From Volutella citrinella (taxonomy: Eukaryota > Ascomycota > Sordariomycetes > Hypocreales > Nectriaceae), in contig JAWZSP010000002.1 of assembly GCA_034401135.1 (NCBI GenBank), forward strand, positions 124,001-188,000: DNA of 64,000 nucleotides. The letters run 5' to 3'. The position numbers and the translations under genes were made by a program. Numbering within the stretch: position 1 is the first letter of the stretch; every line of letters begins with the position of its first letter. Shown here one piece after another: positions 34,673 to 44,911 of the stretch. Under the pieces are notes generated by a model. That model was not told where the DNA came from, did no database searches, and worked only from the letters and a program-made list of their open reading frames with translations.

Positions 34673-35582
34673 AGTTGATGCTTGGGTGGAAGGCTTGATA
34701 TCTATCTTCCTGGGCAAAGCTGTGAGCATGGATGCCTTGGAACGAGGGGATGTAATATATGCATCCCATTAGCTTCTAAATCTGCTAATATGAAGCCTTG
34801 GAGGAAGGTATCGCGGACATTTTCCCATTTGGTGGTCCCGAATGCTGGAACGGAGCAGTTGAGTCGTTGCGGGGTAGTGCTGCTCCATCGCGGATACTTG
34901 CCTCATTTATTCTCTCCCCCGCCCATCCAAAGCCAATTTAACTGCTCTTATGCAAGCTGGCGATGATGGAATCTTTTCCTTTTCTTTATTTTTTAATACT
35001 TTGAACGATTTTGGCATTTAAACTCGCTACTGGACGTGGTCGCTCCTCGAAAGAGGGTTCAATCGCCAATGGAGGCTGACACTAGAGTGACCAGACTGAC
35101 TAGGGACCTGCCTGCATGTGCCTTCGCAGTCGACCACATCCTGAGTGAACGCAACTGTGAAAACGAAAGCAATGACACATCAGGCGAAAGTCTATACACT
35201 CATTTCCACTCTGCTGGTAAGTCACCCTCTCTCCAGTCAGTGGAGTCTGGACAGCCATACTTTGTAACCCCAGACTTGATGCACGCCGCTCCACAGCACT
35301 ATTACGGGCCGTGCCGCTAATATTGCTCTCCGCGGCATATTTGGAGCGCAGAGCGCACAGGCGACTGGGGAATTGCGAGGGAGTGGGTAAAGAAGCAGGG
35401 ATAAGGAGACATGCTGCATGCGGCAACGGGGACGGCATGTGGCTGCAGGCAGATTATAGCCCCATCCATCGCTTTCCCCTCATCTGGAACCCTTTCAAGC
35501 AAAAGAGCCGCAATCGTCTCAGTTCCTCGCACGTCGGATGCATATAAAACCGACCCGAATTGCATCCCCTTGAAGAGTAATC
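34673..35582. promoter_or_regulatory. Divergent intergenic region between SDR and FAD oxidoreductase
   Basis: About 910 bp between start codons of the SDR (minus) and the BBE-like gene (plus). A TATAAAA box at 35543-35549 lies about 40 bp before the ATG at 35583. No gene is supported in between. Confidence 0.5.
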
Positions 35583-37073
35583 ATGACTGCCGCATCAGCT
35601 GTGCTCAAAGACGTCCTCGCCCCTGTAGGCTTACCTGCTGACGGCCTGCTCGATGCGGGTGACGCGGCATATCAGGAACGCCTGGAATCGTACTTTAGCA
35701 ACAGCAATAAACTCCAGCCGGCGACCATTGTCTTGCCGCGGAGTGCACAGGATGTCTCGGGCATCGTGAAAGCACTCGTCGCCGCCAAGCAGACGTTTGC
35801 CATCCGCAGTGGCGGCCACACGAATTGGAGCGGTGCTAACAATATTGAGGGCGGCGTTACCATCGACCTGAGCCTTCTAAATTCGACTATGATGGATGAG
35901 TCGACGGAAACTGTTGTCGTGGGTAGCGGTGGCAGGTGGCGAGAGGTCTATACCGAGCTGGACAAGCACGGCAAGCTTGTTGTCGGAGGCCGCGTCGGCG
36001 ACGTGGGAGTAGGCGGCTTTCTGCTCGGAGGCGGTCTATCCTTCTTCAACGCCAAGCGGGGATTCGCGTGTGACAACGTCGTTGCCTACGAGGTCGTACT
36101 GGCCAACGGCGACATTGTCACTGCCAGCAAAGACTCCCACCCGGACCTGTTCATGGCGCTAAAGGGCGGCTCCAACAACTTTGGCATCGTCACTAGCTTC
36201 AGGCTGGCGACCTTCGACTCCTCTCCCGTCTGGGGAGGCATCGTTGTTTTCCCCAAGGAGGCGATCCCAGCTGCGATTGATGCGCTGGTTGACTTTAGCG
36301 CCAACGTGGCCAACGATGATGCGAGCAATCTCTTGACCTTTTTCGCCTACACGCCCGAGGCGAAGCAGATAACCGCGGCGGCATGCTACTGCAATGTTGA
36401 TGGAGTGGATAAGCCAGAGGCTTACAGGAACTGGCAGGAGATTCCAACAATCTTTGGTGAGCCGAAAATGAACACGCTCCCGCAGCTAACCTCGGACTCT
36501 AGCCTGCCTATGGGATACTTGTGAGTTCAGCACCAGCCTAGAAACGATTCATCACTGACCGTTATGCCTTGCAGCGTCGTGTGGTTTACCGCCTGCTTCA
36601 AGAACGATGCACGAATTGTCAAGCACGCAGTAGACACTCACGAAGGCCTAGCCAAAGAGGTTATGGAAATAGCACCAGACGGAGACTTCGTGACGCAATG
36701 CATCTTCCAGCCACTCCCTAAGCTCATCAGCCAACGGTCCGCGGCCGCTGGCGGCAACATCATGGGAGTCACTAGCCAGCCTGAGGATGGATTGGTGTGG
36801 CTGGGCGCAGTCATGGTCAAAACGAAGGAGCAGGAAGCCCTTGCGTACCCCAAGGCCAAGGCTTGGTACCTGGGCCTCAAGTCGTTTGCGGAGACGATTG
36901 AAAACGGAGTGTTTCCGTGGATATACCTCAACTATGCAGACAGGAGCCAGGAGGTGCTCCAAAGTTATGGAGAGGAGAATGTTGCGAAGATGAAGGAAGT
37001 TGCTGCCAAGTATGATCCTGACCAGGTGTTTCAGAAGCTTTGCCCAGGTGGGTTCAAGTTGTCCGACATCTAG
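35583..37073 (+). CDS. FAD-linked oxidoreductase (BBE-like, PCMH-type)
   Basis: Two exons, 35583-36520 and 36575-37073, 478 aa. The FAD-binding PCMH domain occupies about residues 40-215: PATIVLPRSAQDVSGIVKAL, then IRSGGHTNWSG with the His expected to anchor FAD covalently, GGRVGDVGVGGFLLGGGLSF and LKGGSNNFGIVTSF. The C-terminal substrate part ends NYADRSQEVLQSYG, ENVAKMKEVAAKYDPDQVFQ, typical of BBE-like enzymes. No signal peptide is visible, so it is probably intracellular, unlike many family members. It oxidises a small molecule with oxygen as acceptor; such enzymes are frequent in fungal specialised metabolism. It is divergent from the SDR at 33631-34672, so the pair may act together; inference. 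Confidence 0.93.
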
Positions 37074-38048
37074 ATTCGTTTGGAGTCATCGGCGGTGCAT
37101 CCTCGAGGCAGTGCACCGGATGATGTTGTCAACAGTGGGGACTATTGAATGAATGCTATGACACCACGAAGCTATCTCGGAGTTTCCATTTTGCATACCT
37201 TGATTTAGCAGGGTGAAGATCAGCTTGTAGATGTAGTCAGCAGTGAGGCGGAGCACCAACTCCCTGCATCACCAAGGGCTGCCATTGGTGCGCGTCTACT
37301 ATTAGTGGTCACATCCGTTTCGTACTCTCCAAAAGCACAGTGACGACAGTTGTGGCAAGAAGCGTCGGTGATAGCAGTGGAAACGACCACATTGGGCCGA
37401 GATCGTCACTCAGCCCTGTAGGATGCGGGGGACGATCTGTGCGACTTTATCCGGCCTTGGCCTGATCACCCCCCACTTACACTTCCAGGCATCACATTGG
37501 CTGGGATCAACTTTGAATGTGCTGCTCGTTATGCTAATCAATACAACATTGTCAAGTTGGTAACTGCTGGATCGGCATCAAACTTCGGAAACCCCGCAAC
37601 CAACTGCCCCTTGACCAAGAGCCTCTTGACCAAGAGCCTCTTGACCAAGATCTTCCCGCCACTAAAGCAAATGAGGCTGAGAACGTCACGCTTCACAAGA
37701 CCTATGGCATCATGTAGGATTCGACCGCTAGGCAGTGATCAATTCTCGTAGTCTTTCAAGGCTATCCAACCAATCGTTGTCAATCTTGCGGACTTGCCGA
37801 GCTCACTGACACACCTACATGTCGCAGTAGGATCTGAACCCTTGAGCATTTCATGATGATAAGTTCTCTAGAACTCGGTAAGGCGAATATTGTGAATGTG
37901 AAATCTATAAGAGAGGCCGCAAAGTTTCTAAACCTGCTCAATCTCTACCAACACATCATCTGCAGAAACCAGAAACCCAACCAACCCAGCCAGCCTCTCC
38001 TCCCTACACACTCGACTTGCAATAAATATCCAAACACCCCCGACCAAA
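37074..38048. other. Intergenic region with a small tandem repeat
   Basis: About 975 bp between two plus-strand genes. It contains a 15-bp tandem repeat at 37611-37650 and an open frame around it without family features. Otherwise nothing seen. Confidence 0.4.
37611..37650. repeat. 15-bp tandem repeat, about 2.7 copies
   Basis: Unit ttgaccaagagcctc, two identical copies plus ten bases of a third. Confidence 0.9.
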
Positions 38049-38528
38049 ATGCGCGCTCAGACTTCCTACATTATTACTCTCGCGCTCATGCTTTCCGGGG
38101 CGGCAGTTGCCGACTTTGAACTTTGGCGCGGCCAACTCTGCGCGCCTGGCTTTGGCCCCGGCCAAGTTGGAAATCACCAATGCACAACCTCTTGGGTCTC
38201 TACGCCAGATGGAGAGAGAGATGTGTGCAAACACCGCCTCCAGCCCGAGATTGGAGGTCTAGGAGGCAACCCCTGCAACAAGGAGCTTGACATGCACGGA
38301 GGCAAGGGCAAGATTACAGACTGCGGAGATGGCTCTCTGGGGCTCAAGGATGGCGAAGTCTACGGCAAGTTCACGTGGACCGACCCAAATGACAGCTCTG
38401 TCAAGCACACGGGCGAGTGCAAGAAATGGGAGGGCGGAGGCAGCACCAAGATCTGCACCAAATACATGTCGGAGCTGTGGTACAGTCAGATCAAGTGTGT
38501 CGTCAAGGATGTCATCGGCCTTGACTAG
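38049..38528 (+). CDS. Small secreted Cys-rich protein (candidate effector)
   Basis: Single exon, 159 aa. A clear signal peptide (MRAQTSYIITLALMLSGAAVA) precedes a mature chain of about 138 residues containing eight cysteines, consistent with four disulfides. The mature part is rich in Gly and Lys, with local motifs such as LCAPGFGPGQVGNHQC and ELWYSQIKC. No enzyme motif or known domain is recognised. Size, secretion and cysteine content are those of fungal effector or defence-type secreted proteins, but this says little of function. A TATA-like aataaatat lies shortly upstream and the leader is AC-rich. Confidence 0.8.
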   Translation: MRAQTSYIITLALMLSGAAVADFELWRGQLCAPGFGPGQVGNHQCTTSWVSTPDGERDVCKHRLQPEIGGLGGNPCNKELDMHGGKGKITDCGDGSLGLKDGEVYGKFTWTDPNDSSVKHTGECKKWEGGGSTKICTKYMSELWYSQIKCVVKDVIGLD

Positions 38529-39068
38529 AGATATTGGGCCAAGGATTTGGACTCATAAATACGTAGTGGAGAATGGAAAGACCAATACTGATCGAATGGT
38601 GGCCACTTCGCTCTGCAACTTGGCCTGCGCGTCCTTAAAAGCAGGCCCTATCGGAACACTGACAAGCCATCCCGGCCGGTCCATAGCAAACCAACGCCAT
38701 AGTCATGGTTACCCGTATTTGTTTGACTTGTGCTTCTATCCATATTCTAAGCTGCCATACCCGGAAAAAATCTCTTTCCCGACCTCACCCCGCAGTTCGC
38801 CCCGGAAAGTCGTTCTAATGCTGACGTTGTCGCGGTTCGCAGTCCAGTAGTGGCTGGGGATATACTAGCGGCCGCTCGGTCTATAGTGCGTAGTCGGCTG
38901 TAAGGTAACTTTTCGGCGAACAATCCATCTCGCCGAATTGACGGTGGGACCGAGCTCAAAATCCAGCTTGTACATATCCGCTTGTAAAAAGAACTACCTT
39001 ACTTTTCGAGATGACCGACTCTAGCAAACGATTAATCTTTGGATTCACAACAGACGGTATCACCAACA
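38529..39068. other. Intergenic region, no gene seen
   Basis: About 540 bp between two plus-strand genes. Likely terminator of the secreted protein gene and promoter of the hydrolase. No repeat or coding frame supported. Confidence 0.4.
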
Positions 39069-39890
39069 ATGCTTCGCCAAAATGAGCTCATTTGGGAGAC
39101 GATCAATGTCACAGTCGAAGGAATCCCGGCTGCGATATCTACCGTGAGACGAGACGGGCCATCAGACCCTATTCTTGTGCTTCATGGTTTTGGAAGCACT
39201 AAAGAGGATTATGTCGACATGGCCTTGGTTCAGGCACTGTCTGGGGCGTCCTTTATCTTGTACGATATCCCTGGCAGCGGGCAATCAACGTGCGGGGATC
39301 TCAGCAAATTGTCCATCCCGTTTCTTGTTTCCTTGGCAGAAACTGTTTTGGTGCATTACGGCGTCGACAAGTTCCACCTCATCGGCCATTCCATGGGTGG
39401 ATTGACAGCCCTGAAACTGGCCGAGAAGCACCCAGACGCAGTGCTCACTTTCACCAACATCAAAGGCAATCTCAAGCCAGAGGACTGCTTTCTTAGCCGC
39501 CAAGTCCTGCAGCACCCCTCTGACTGCGCACAAGACTTCTTCCGGCAATTTGTCGAGCGGGCGCGGAAAGCACCAGAGTTTGGGAGCGCCATCTTCGCTG
39601 CAGCGTTACCCGCAAAGGTGCAGCCAGAGGTTGTGCGGCCGATATTCGAATCAATGGTCCACCTATCGGACACGGAAGACCTATTGGGCATGTTCGAGAA
39701 ACTGCCTTGCTCCAAAATGTTCATGTTTGGAGAACAGTACCGGCACTTGTCGTATCTGGAGCATCTGGCAAAGGCGGGCGTCGAGTTGGCCGAGATTCCG
39801 CAGGCGGGACACTTTATCATGTATTCAAACGCTGTGTGCATGTGGGAAAGGATTGCGAATTTTATCAATTCGAAAAAAGGAAAAGTATAG
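39069..39890 (+). CDS. Intracellular alpha/beta hydrolase
   Basis: Single exon, 273 aa from the ATG at 39069. Oxyanion-hole strand ILVLHGFGSTKED, next strand LYDIPGSGQS, and the nucleophile elbow LIGHSMGG (GxSxG) are clear. The His is in PQAGHFIMY near the C-terminus; the acid is likely in the preceding strand (MFMFGEQYRHL has a Glu where Asp is usual). Size and pattern match cytosolic esterase/epoxide-hydrolase-like or C-C hydrolase-like proteins; no signal peptide. Its 3' end faces the aspartate aminotransferase 3' end about 205 bp away. It may belong to the adjacent catabolic set, for instance cleaving an ester or lactone precursor; inference. Confidence 0.88.
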   Translation: MLRQNELIWETINVTVEGIPAAISTVRRDGPSDPILVLHGFGSTKEDYVDMALVQALSGASFILYDIPGSGQSTCGDLSKLSIPFLVSLAETVLVHYGVDKFHLIGHSMGGLTALKLAEKHPDAVLTFTNIKGNLKPEDCFLSRQVLQHPSDCAQDFFRQFVERARKAPEFGSAIFAAALPAKVQPEVVRPIFESMVHLSDTEDLLGMFEKLPCSKMFMFGEQYRHLSYLEHLAKAGVELAEIPQAGHFIMYSNAVCMWERIANFINSKKGKV

Positions 39891-40097
39891 ACAGTTATTG
39901 GAGATACTAGATAGACCCGATGAATACACCATACAGCTGCACTCTAATTTCAGATCCTATGAGACGTTCTACGCTGCGATAGAGAAGTTGATGATGCCTA
40001 TTGAGCATGCGAAGATTTAGCAAGGAGACCATGAGGCTGGGATAATCTTAATGCAGATGAATGTGAGCCCGTTCAGTTTCTAGGTAACACTATCTGG

Positions 40098-41540
40098 CTA
40101 AAGAGGGCTGTTGACGATGACTTGATGGAAAGATTCTGCGACGTGTGTCACATTATGCTCGGTTACTAGAAAAAGCTCAATTAGAACCGGTTTTGCCGAG
40201 AAATATCACGAAGAACACCACTTACAGCCTGTCAACGATATTCTTCCCGAGGGGAGAAGATAGACGTGGTATTCTTCCCTGAGGAGACGAACCTGTGCTT
40301 CGTTCAGGTTCGTCATGGAAAACATCCCAATCTGTTGAGAGGAATAATTAGAAATCTATCGCGAGAAAAATAATCAAGGTGAGAAGACTTACATCTGTCA
40401 AGATGTGATCCCAGGAGCCAGGGGTATTCCGGCTCTTGAGCTCCTTGACGAGCCTCTCTCGCATCGATCGCATTCGACCGCTCATGTGATCCAGGTCCTG
40501 CTGCCACTGTTGTTTCAAACTCTCACTTGACAGAACAGTTTGCACGATTTTTGCGCCGTTGATTGGAGCCGTCGTTATTTCCGACCGGGACAGGCGCGTC
40601 AAGGAGTTGAGCGCCTTTGACTGAGTAGACTGCGTTCGGCATGCAATGTGGAGTGCACCAACGCGCTCGCCATAGAGACCAAAGTTTTTCGAAAAGGACT
40701 GGGCCACTAGAATTTCCATTGTCGTCTCCCGCAGGAAATATCGGACAGGCCAGGCATCTTCATCTAGATCGCCAGTTGCGAACCCTTGGCTGTGCAGACC
40801 GAGTTAGCAATTGAACGGAATCCGAAATTACACTGCTCACTATGCAACATCAAAGAAAGGAATAAGCCCCTTCTGCTGGCAGATATTTGCGATGCTCTTC
40901 CATTGGCTTTTGGTAAAGTCAAGCCCGGTCGGGTTGTGTGCACATCCATGCAGAATCACAACGTCGCCGGCCTTTGCCTCGGTTTGAAACGCGGACATGG
41001 CACCCTCGAAGTCGATTGAAAACAGCTGCTTGTTGAAATAAGGATACTTTTGGCGGCTGATGGTGCTGTCGGCCAGCTTCCAGATTTCTTCATGGTTAAT
41101 CCACGAGGGATCCGAGATCCAGACTGTACCAGGGCGGCAAGCATGGGTCAAGAACAAGGCGCCAAGATGATTTGCTCCAGTGCCGGCAATGGTCTGGATG
41201 GATGCAATTGTCGCTGATTCTTCTGGCGTGGCATCAAATAAGAGCTTCTGGGCGCTTTTGAGCAGTCCCGGATGGCCGGCAATAGGTTGATGCTCGTGAT
41301 TTGCATTGGGGTCATTGAGCAAGACCTGCTTGGCCTGTATACAGGTCAGTACCATGTATGTAAGAAACGGGCTGGATTGACCTTTTGCACTGATGGTAGA
41401 ACCCAAGGCTTGGCGTCCTCGTCTCGGTAGAAGCCTGGACTGAGATCGACCTTTAAAGGCGACGGATCGGCCTTGTACGCCTCGATCAAAGCAAATGCAG
41501 CGTCGGGCTTTGCGTCCGGAAGGTTGTCGAAGAGGGCCAT
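40098..41540 (-). CDS. Aspartate aminotransferase-like enzyme (PLP, fold type I)
   Basis: Five exons (41540-41382, 41334-40841, 40789-40393, 40331-40226, 40165-40098), 407 aa. It transfers an amino group between aspartate/glutamate-like amino acids and 2-oxoacids. Motifs: VDLSPGFYRDEDAKPWVLP (substrate loop), GTGANHLGALFL (phosphate-binding turn), HGCAHNPTG (NPTG), FFDVAYQGF (Asp pairing with PLP nitrogen), SFSKNFGLYGERVG (Lys Schiff base) and PSGRISLTG (Arg binding the carboxylate). Length matches the cytosolic enzyme. No mitochondrial presequence. The start is shared-promoter with a double RraA-type aldolase 390 bp away, unusual for a housekeeping aminotransferase and suggesting a pathway-specific paralogue. 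Splice sites all restore frame. Confidence 0.93.
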
Positions 41541-41930
41541 GGCTAGATGAGTTTAGTGTAGCTACCGAATTAACACTTGTTGCTGCAGATGGGTTGTCGG
41601 CTTTTGGTATTAATATTGCGTGTAAGAGCAAGCGGCAAGACGGCTGGCTGCTGTGCCGAGAGCATACAGCCGAAACCGTTGCTTCGCCGAGATTCCAGCC
41701 CACCGAGATGGCGCACTTGCCGACTCGTTGAAACAGTGGGGCTAGCGCGAGAGCAAGAAGATATATTGATACAGGAGATGGCCGAGAAGTAAGAAGTGGA
41801 CTGCACACACTACGTCAGACTGGATCCAAGTGTCAAGGCCCATCCTTCACCATATCGCTTGCATCTAGATTTGCCGTCAAATCTTGTCCTCGTCAGAATT
41901 TCTCCCTCCATTTTATACTATTTCCACAAA
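41541..41930. promoter_or_regulatory. Shared promoter of aminotransferase and RraA-type aldolase
   Basis: A 390-bp divergent region. The plus-strand frame of the RraA-type gene stays open upstream to an ATG at 41796, but conserved sequence starts at 41931. No perfect palindrome noticed. Confidence 0.5.
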
Positions 41931-43295
41931 ATGGCTCACCTGGATATTCTGGATCGTCTTGCTCTCCTAGACACCAACACAGTCTCTGATGCGTTGGACT
42001 TTCTTGGTCTTCAAGGAGCAACATGTGGCCTACGCCCACTCTGGGACTGCCCCAAGATCGTGGGACGCGCCAGCACCATTAAGCTGGGCCCCAAAACTGA
42101 TGTTAAGCCCACGGCCCATCTGATAACCCCAGTCATAGATGCGGTAACATCAGCGGATCGCATTCTGGTGGTATCCGGCGGCAAAGAGGGCATCTCATGC
42201 TGGGGCGACATCATTGCCAATGCCTCCAAGATGAAGCATATTCGCGGCACTGTCGTTGACGGCATGAGCCGAGACATTGACGGGAGCCGCGATATTGGCT
42301 ACCCAGTTTATGGCCGTGGCGTTACGATGATCAGTGCGCGCAACCGTGTGGTACAAGTCGAATCTGGTGGACCAGTGGACATGTGCGGTGTCATAGTGAA
42401 GCAGGACGACTATGTCATTGCCGACAACTGTGGCACAGTCTTTGTACCGGGGGACCGCGTGGAAGAGGTGGTAGAGCTAGGCGAGAGGATTGCTCGTCGC
42501 CAGGACCTCATGGTGGAGGCTGTCCGAACAGGTCAACCCGTGTCGGAAGTGATGCATGACAACAAGTTTGACGCCATATACAACGAACCAGCGCCGCAAG
42601 CCGCCTCAGTTCCCAAGCCAGAATCACGGATGCCCCAGGCCGAAGGCCAGGAATTGTCTGCCCTGTTCGCCGATCTGGACACTCCTGCCGTGTCCGATGC
42701 TCTCGACAAGCTGGGGATTCCCGGACAGGCACTCAGCATTATGCCGCTGAGTAACTACACCAAGACCACGGTCGGACCGGCATTCACAGTGCGCTACGTG
42801 CCGGCTAGCGACCCGCCCGGGAGTGTCGGCGACTTCATTGACGACGTTGCCCCGGGCGATGTCGTCGTCATCGACAATGGCGGTCGCACCGACTGCACCG
42901 TCTGGGGAGACATCATGACGCAGTATGCCGGCCTGAGGAACATTGCCGGCACCGTCATCGACGGCGTCTGTCGCGATGTCAACCGGGCGATATCGGACGA
43001 CTACCCGCTCTTTACAGCCGGCCGCTGGATGCGAACCGGCAAGGACAGGGTGCAGGTGGCGGGAGTCAACGAGGCCGTGGGCATCGGGGGCGTGCGCGTC
43101 AGTCCCCGCGACATTGTCGTTGCGGATGCGAATGGTGTGGTCGTTGTGCCGCGGAGCCGGGCGCGCGAGGTCTCGGAGATTGCCAAGGGTATTGAGCAGA
43201 GCGAGGCGAGGATCAGGGAGTTGATAGCTGCTGGGGCTACGATATCCGAGGCGAGACGGGATGTTGGCTACCACACGCTGCAGCGGAAGGAGTAG
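41931..43295 (+). CDS. Double-domain RraA-like aldolase/decarboxylase
   Basis: Single exon, 454 aa, with two complete RraA-like (HMG/CHA aldolase-type) domains in tandem. Domain 1 is about residues 5-200 (LLDTNTVSDALDFLG, SCWGDIIANASK, RGTVVDGMSRDI). Domain 2 is about 245-440 (LDTPAVSDALDKLGIPG, TVWGDIMTQYAGL, AGTVIDGVCRDV). Both keep the Arg-Asp pair (DGxxRD) that in bacterial 4-hydroxy-4-methyl-2-oxoglutarate aldolases binds substrate and metal, so both may be active. Established activities of this family are retro-aldol cleavage of HMG or CHA to pyruvate units and oxaloacetate decarboxylation. Usual family length is about 160-235 aa, so this is a fusion or internal duplication. It shares a promoter with an aminotransferase and faces a HpcH/HpaI aldolase. 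Confidence 0.93.
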   Translation: MAHLDILDRLALLDTNTVSDALDFLGLQGATCGLRPLWDCPKIVGRASTIKLGPKTDVKPTAHLITPVIDAVTSADRILVVSGGKEGISCWGDIIANASKMKHIRGTVVDGMSRDIDGSRDIGYPVYGRGVTMISARNRVVQVESGGPVDMCGVIVKQDDYVIADNCGTVFVPGDRVEEVVELGERIARRQDLMVEAVRTGQPVSEVMHDNKFDAIYNEPAPQAASVPKPESRMPQAEGQELSALFADLDTPAVSDALDKLGIPGQALSIMPLSNYTKTTVGPAFTVRYVPASDPPGSVGDFIDDVAPGDVVVIDNGGRTDCTVWGDIMTQYAGLRNIAGTVIDGVCRDVNRAISDDYPLFTAGRWMRTGKDRVQVAGVNEAVGIGGVRVSPRDIVVADANGVVVVPRSRAREVSEIAKGIEQSEARIRELIAAGATISEARRDVGYHTLQRKE

Positions 43296-43607
43296 AGGGA
43301 ACGCACAAAGGGACGTGTTCGCTAGGATCTTCCAGAGAAGAATTAGACAATAGGGCATAACATATATGGTTTTGACGGCTCTTCTCAGAGATTATGGACT
43401 CTTGTTCTTGTTCATAAGCCCAGTTAGTGTGAATCATCAGCTCGTTTCATTTCGATGCATGTCATCCCTTGCTTATCTAGGCTAGATAGTTGCGTGCCTT
43501 CGTAATACATCAGCACTGATTGAATGCTGACAATTCACTGCTCATTTGCTGGATTACTTCAAGCCAACGGGCGAAGGGATTATAGAACGCCTCCATCAAC
43601 TTCTACT
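43296..43607. other. Convergent intergenic region
   Basis: About 310 bp between the 3' ends of the RraA-type and HpcH/HpaI aldolase genes; both terminators. No gene seen. Confidence 0.4.
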
Positions 43608-44537
43608 CTACGAGCGCGCTATCACCAACTCGGCCGCGTACCAGTTCTGCATAGCTCGGATATCATAGCTCAGAGCCACAGTATCAAACACCTCAAGATG
43701 CTTCTTACTTAGTGCACCATTGTTTGACAGCCGACCAACCCATTTCCCATGCGCCCTTGCAGCTTTTACAATCTTGTCTATGGCAGCAAGAAATTGGGGT
43801 TCATCGCCTCTAGCAGGAACATATCCAAGCACCGATAAAGCAAGGTCGTTTGGTCCAATGAAGACCATGTCTAGAGTAGAGCAGAGTTAGCAGAAGTCCG
43901 AGTCGCGGCCACCAGAAGGTACCAACCAACACCGGGCACAGCGCAGATCTCATCAACGTTGTCGACGCCCGTCGCAGTCTCAATCTGAATGCATGTGATG
44001 AGGGTTTCATTTGCAGTCTTCATGTATGTCGAGAGGTCAACGCCATGTCCAATAGCAGGGAACATTGAGCCCTGCCCTCGTTGGCCTTGGGGAGGGAACT
44101 TGGAATGGGAGACGACCTCCCGGGCCTGTTCAGCAGTATTGACTTGAGGCACGACAATACCACTGTGAAGTATGAGTATGTGCTCGTTTGGCATCTTGTG
44201 AGACTCACTGTGCACCAGCATCTAGTGCTCGTTTGATCAAGTCCCCGTGTGTCCCTCTCACGCGGACAAGTGGCGAGACTCCCAAGGCGGCGATGGCAGC
44301 AGTGGCGCTATGCATGGCGTCGTCGGCTATATGGCCATGCTCGCAATCGATAATTACGCCCTTTCCACTTTTAGTAATGAAAAGGACTTTTGTTCAGGTA
44401 GTACTTGCATCAACGCCGGTCTGTGCTACCATCTGGGCTGTACGAAAGGATGGAAGCCCCATGAAGGTCATGATGGGTTTGGAATCGTCCCGGAGAGCGT
44501 TTAGAAGGCGCATACTTGGGTTCTGAGGACTAGCCAT
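43608..44537 (-). CDS. HpcH/HpaI-type aldolase
   Basis: Four exons (44537-44409, 44360-44209, 44162-43927, 43870-43608), 259 aa. Family enzymes cleave 4-hydroxy-2-oxoacids to pyruvate plus an aldehyde, using divalent metal. Motifs: VDGVIIDCEHGHIADDAMH (Glu/His active site loop), GAHGIVVPQVN, then IQIETATGVDNVDEI (metal-binding Glu) and DMVFIGPNDLALSVLGY (second metal ligand Asp and signature). The first intron uses a GC donor (gcaagt at 44408); the GT alternative next to it does not restore frame, while GC gives the conserved VDGVIIDCEHG. ATG at 44537. It is divergent from a Zn2Cys6 factor (374 bp) and convergent with the RraA-type gene. Substrate not known; likely a C4-hydroxylated 2-oxoacid. 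Confidence 0.9.
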
Positions 44538-44911
44538 TGTGCTGGGTAGGCGATGCAGTGGAATGTATAGATGGATAGAGTATAGACAAATGTGATGCTG
44601 ACCGGAAGAAAAAGACTAAAAGTCTCGGACAGGGTAGTTTTGTTTTGTAGTTTTTGGTGCAAAAGAGCTTATAGGCAATCTCGTAGATATTGTGACACGG
44701 CCCTCGGCCCTCGCCGCCTGCTCTGAGGTGCGAACAATGTTATCTCGACATCCGGACACTGTGTTGCGCCGCCGAGTCATGGCCCACATTATTCTCGGCC
44801 AAGGATGCCTCCGTCCGAGGTGACCAAAGTTTGCTACGGCCCATGCCTGCCTCAGCCGTGATCCTCTCCTCTCGCGAAAAGCTGCTGTGTTGGCAAGACT
44901 TGTTTCAAATC
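44538..44911. promoter_or_regulatory. Shared promoter of HpcH/HpaI aldolase and Zn2Cys6 regulator
   Basis: A 374-bp divergent region rich in CGG/CCG triplets. CTCGGAC occurs at 44624-44630 and, inverted, GTCCGAG at 44813-44819; CGG-based inverted motifs are the usual targets of Zn2Cys6 factors. A functional site is not proven. Confidence 0.4.

Noticed and set aside
37815..37840. B-box-like ggttcagatcc on the minus strand
   Set aside because: The invariant A of the B box is replaced and no cloverleaf surrounds it.
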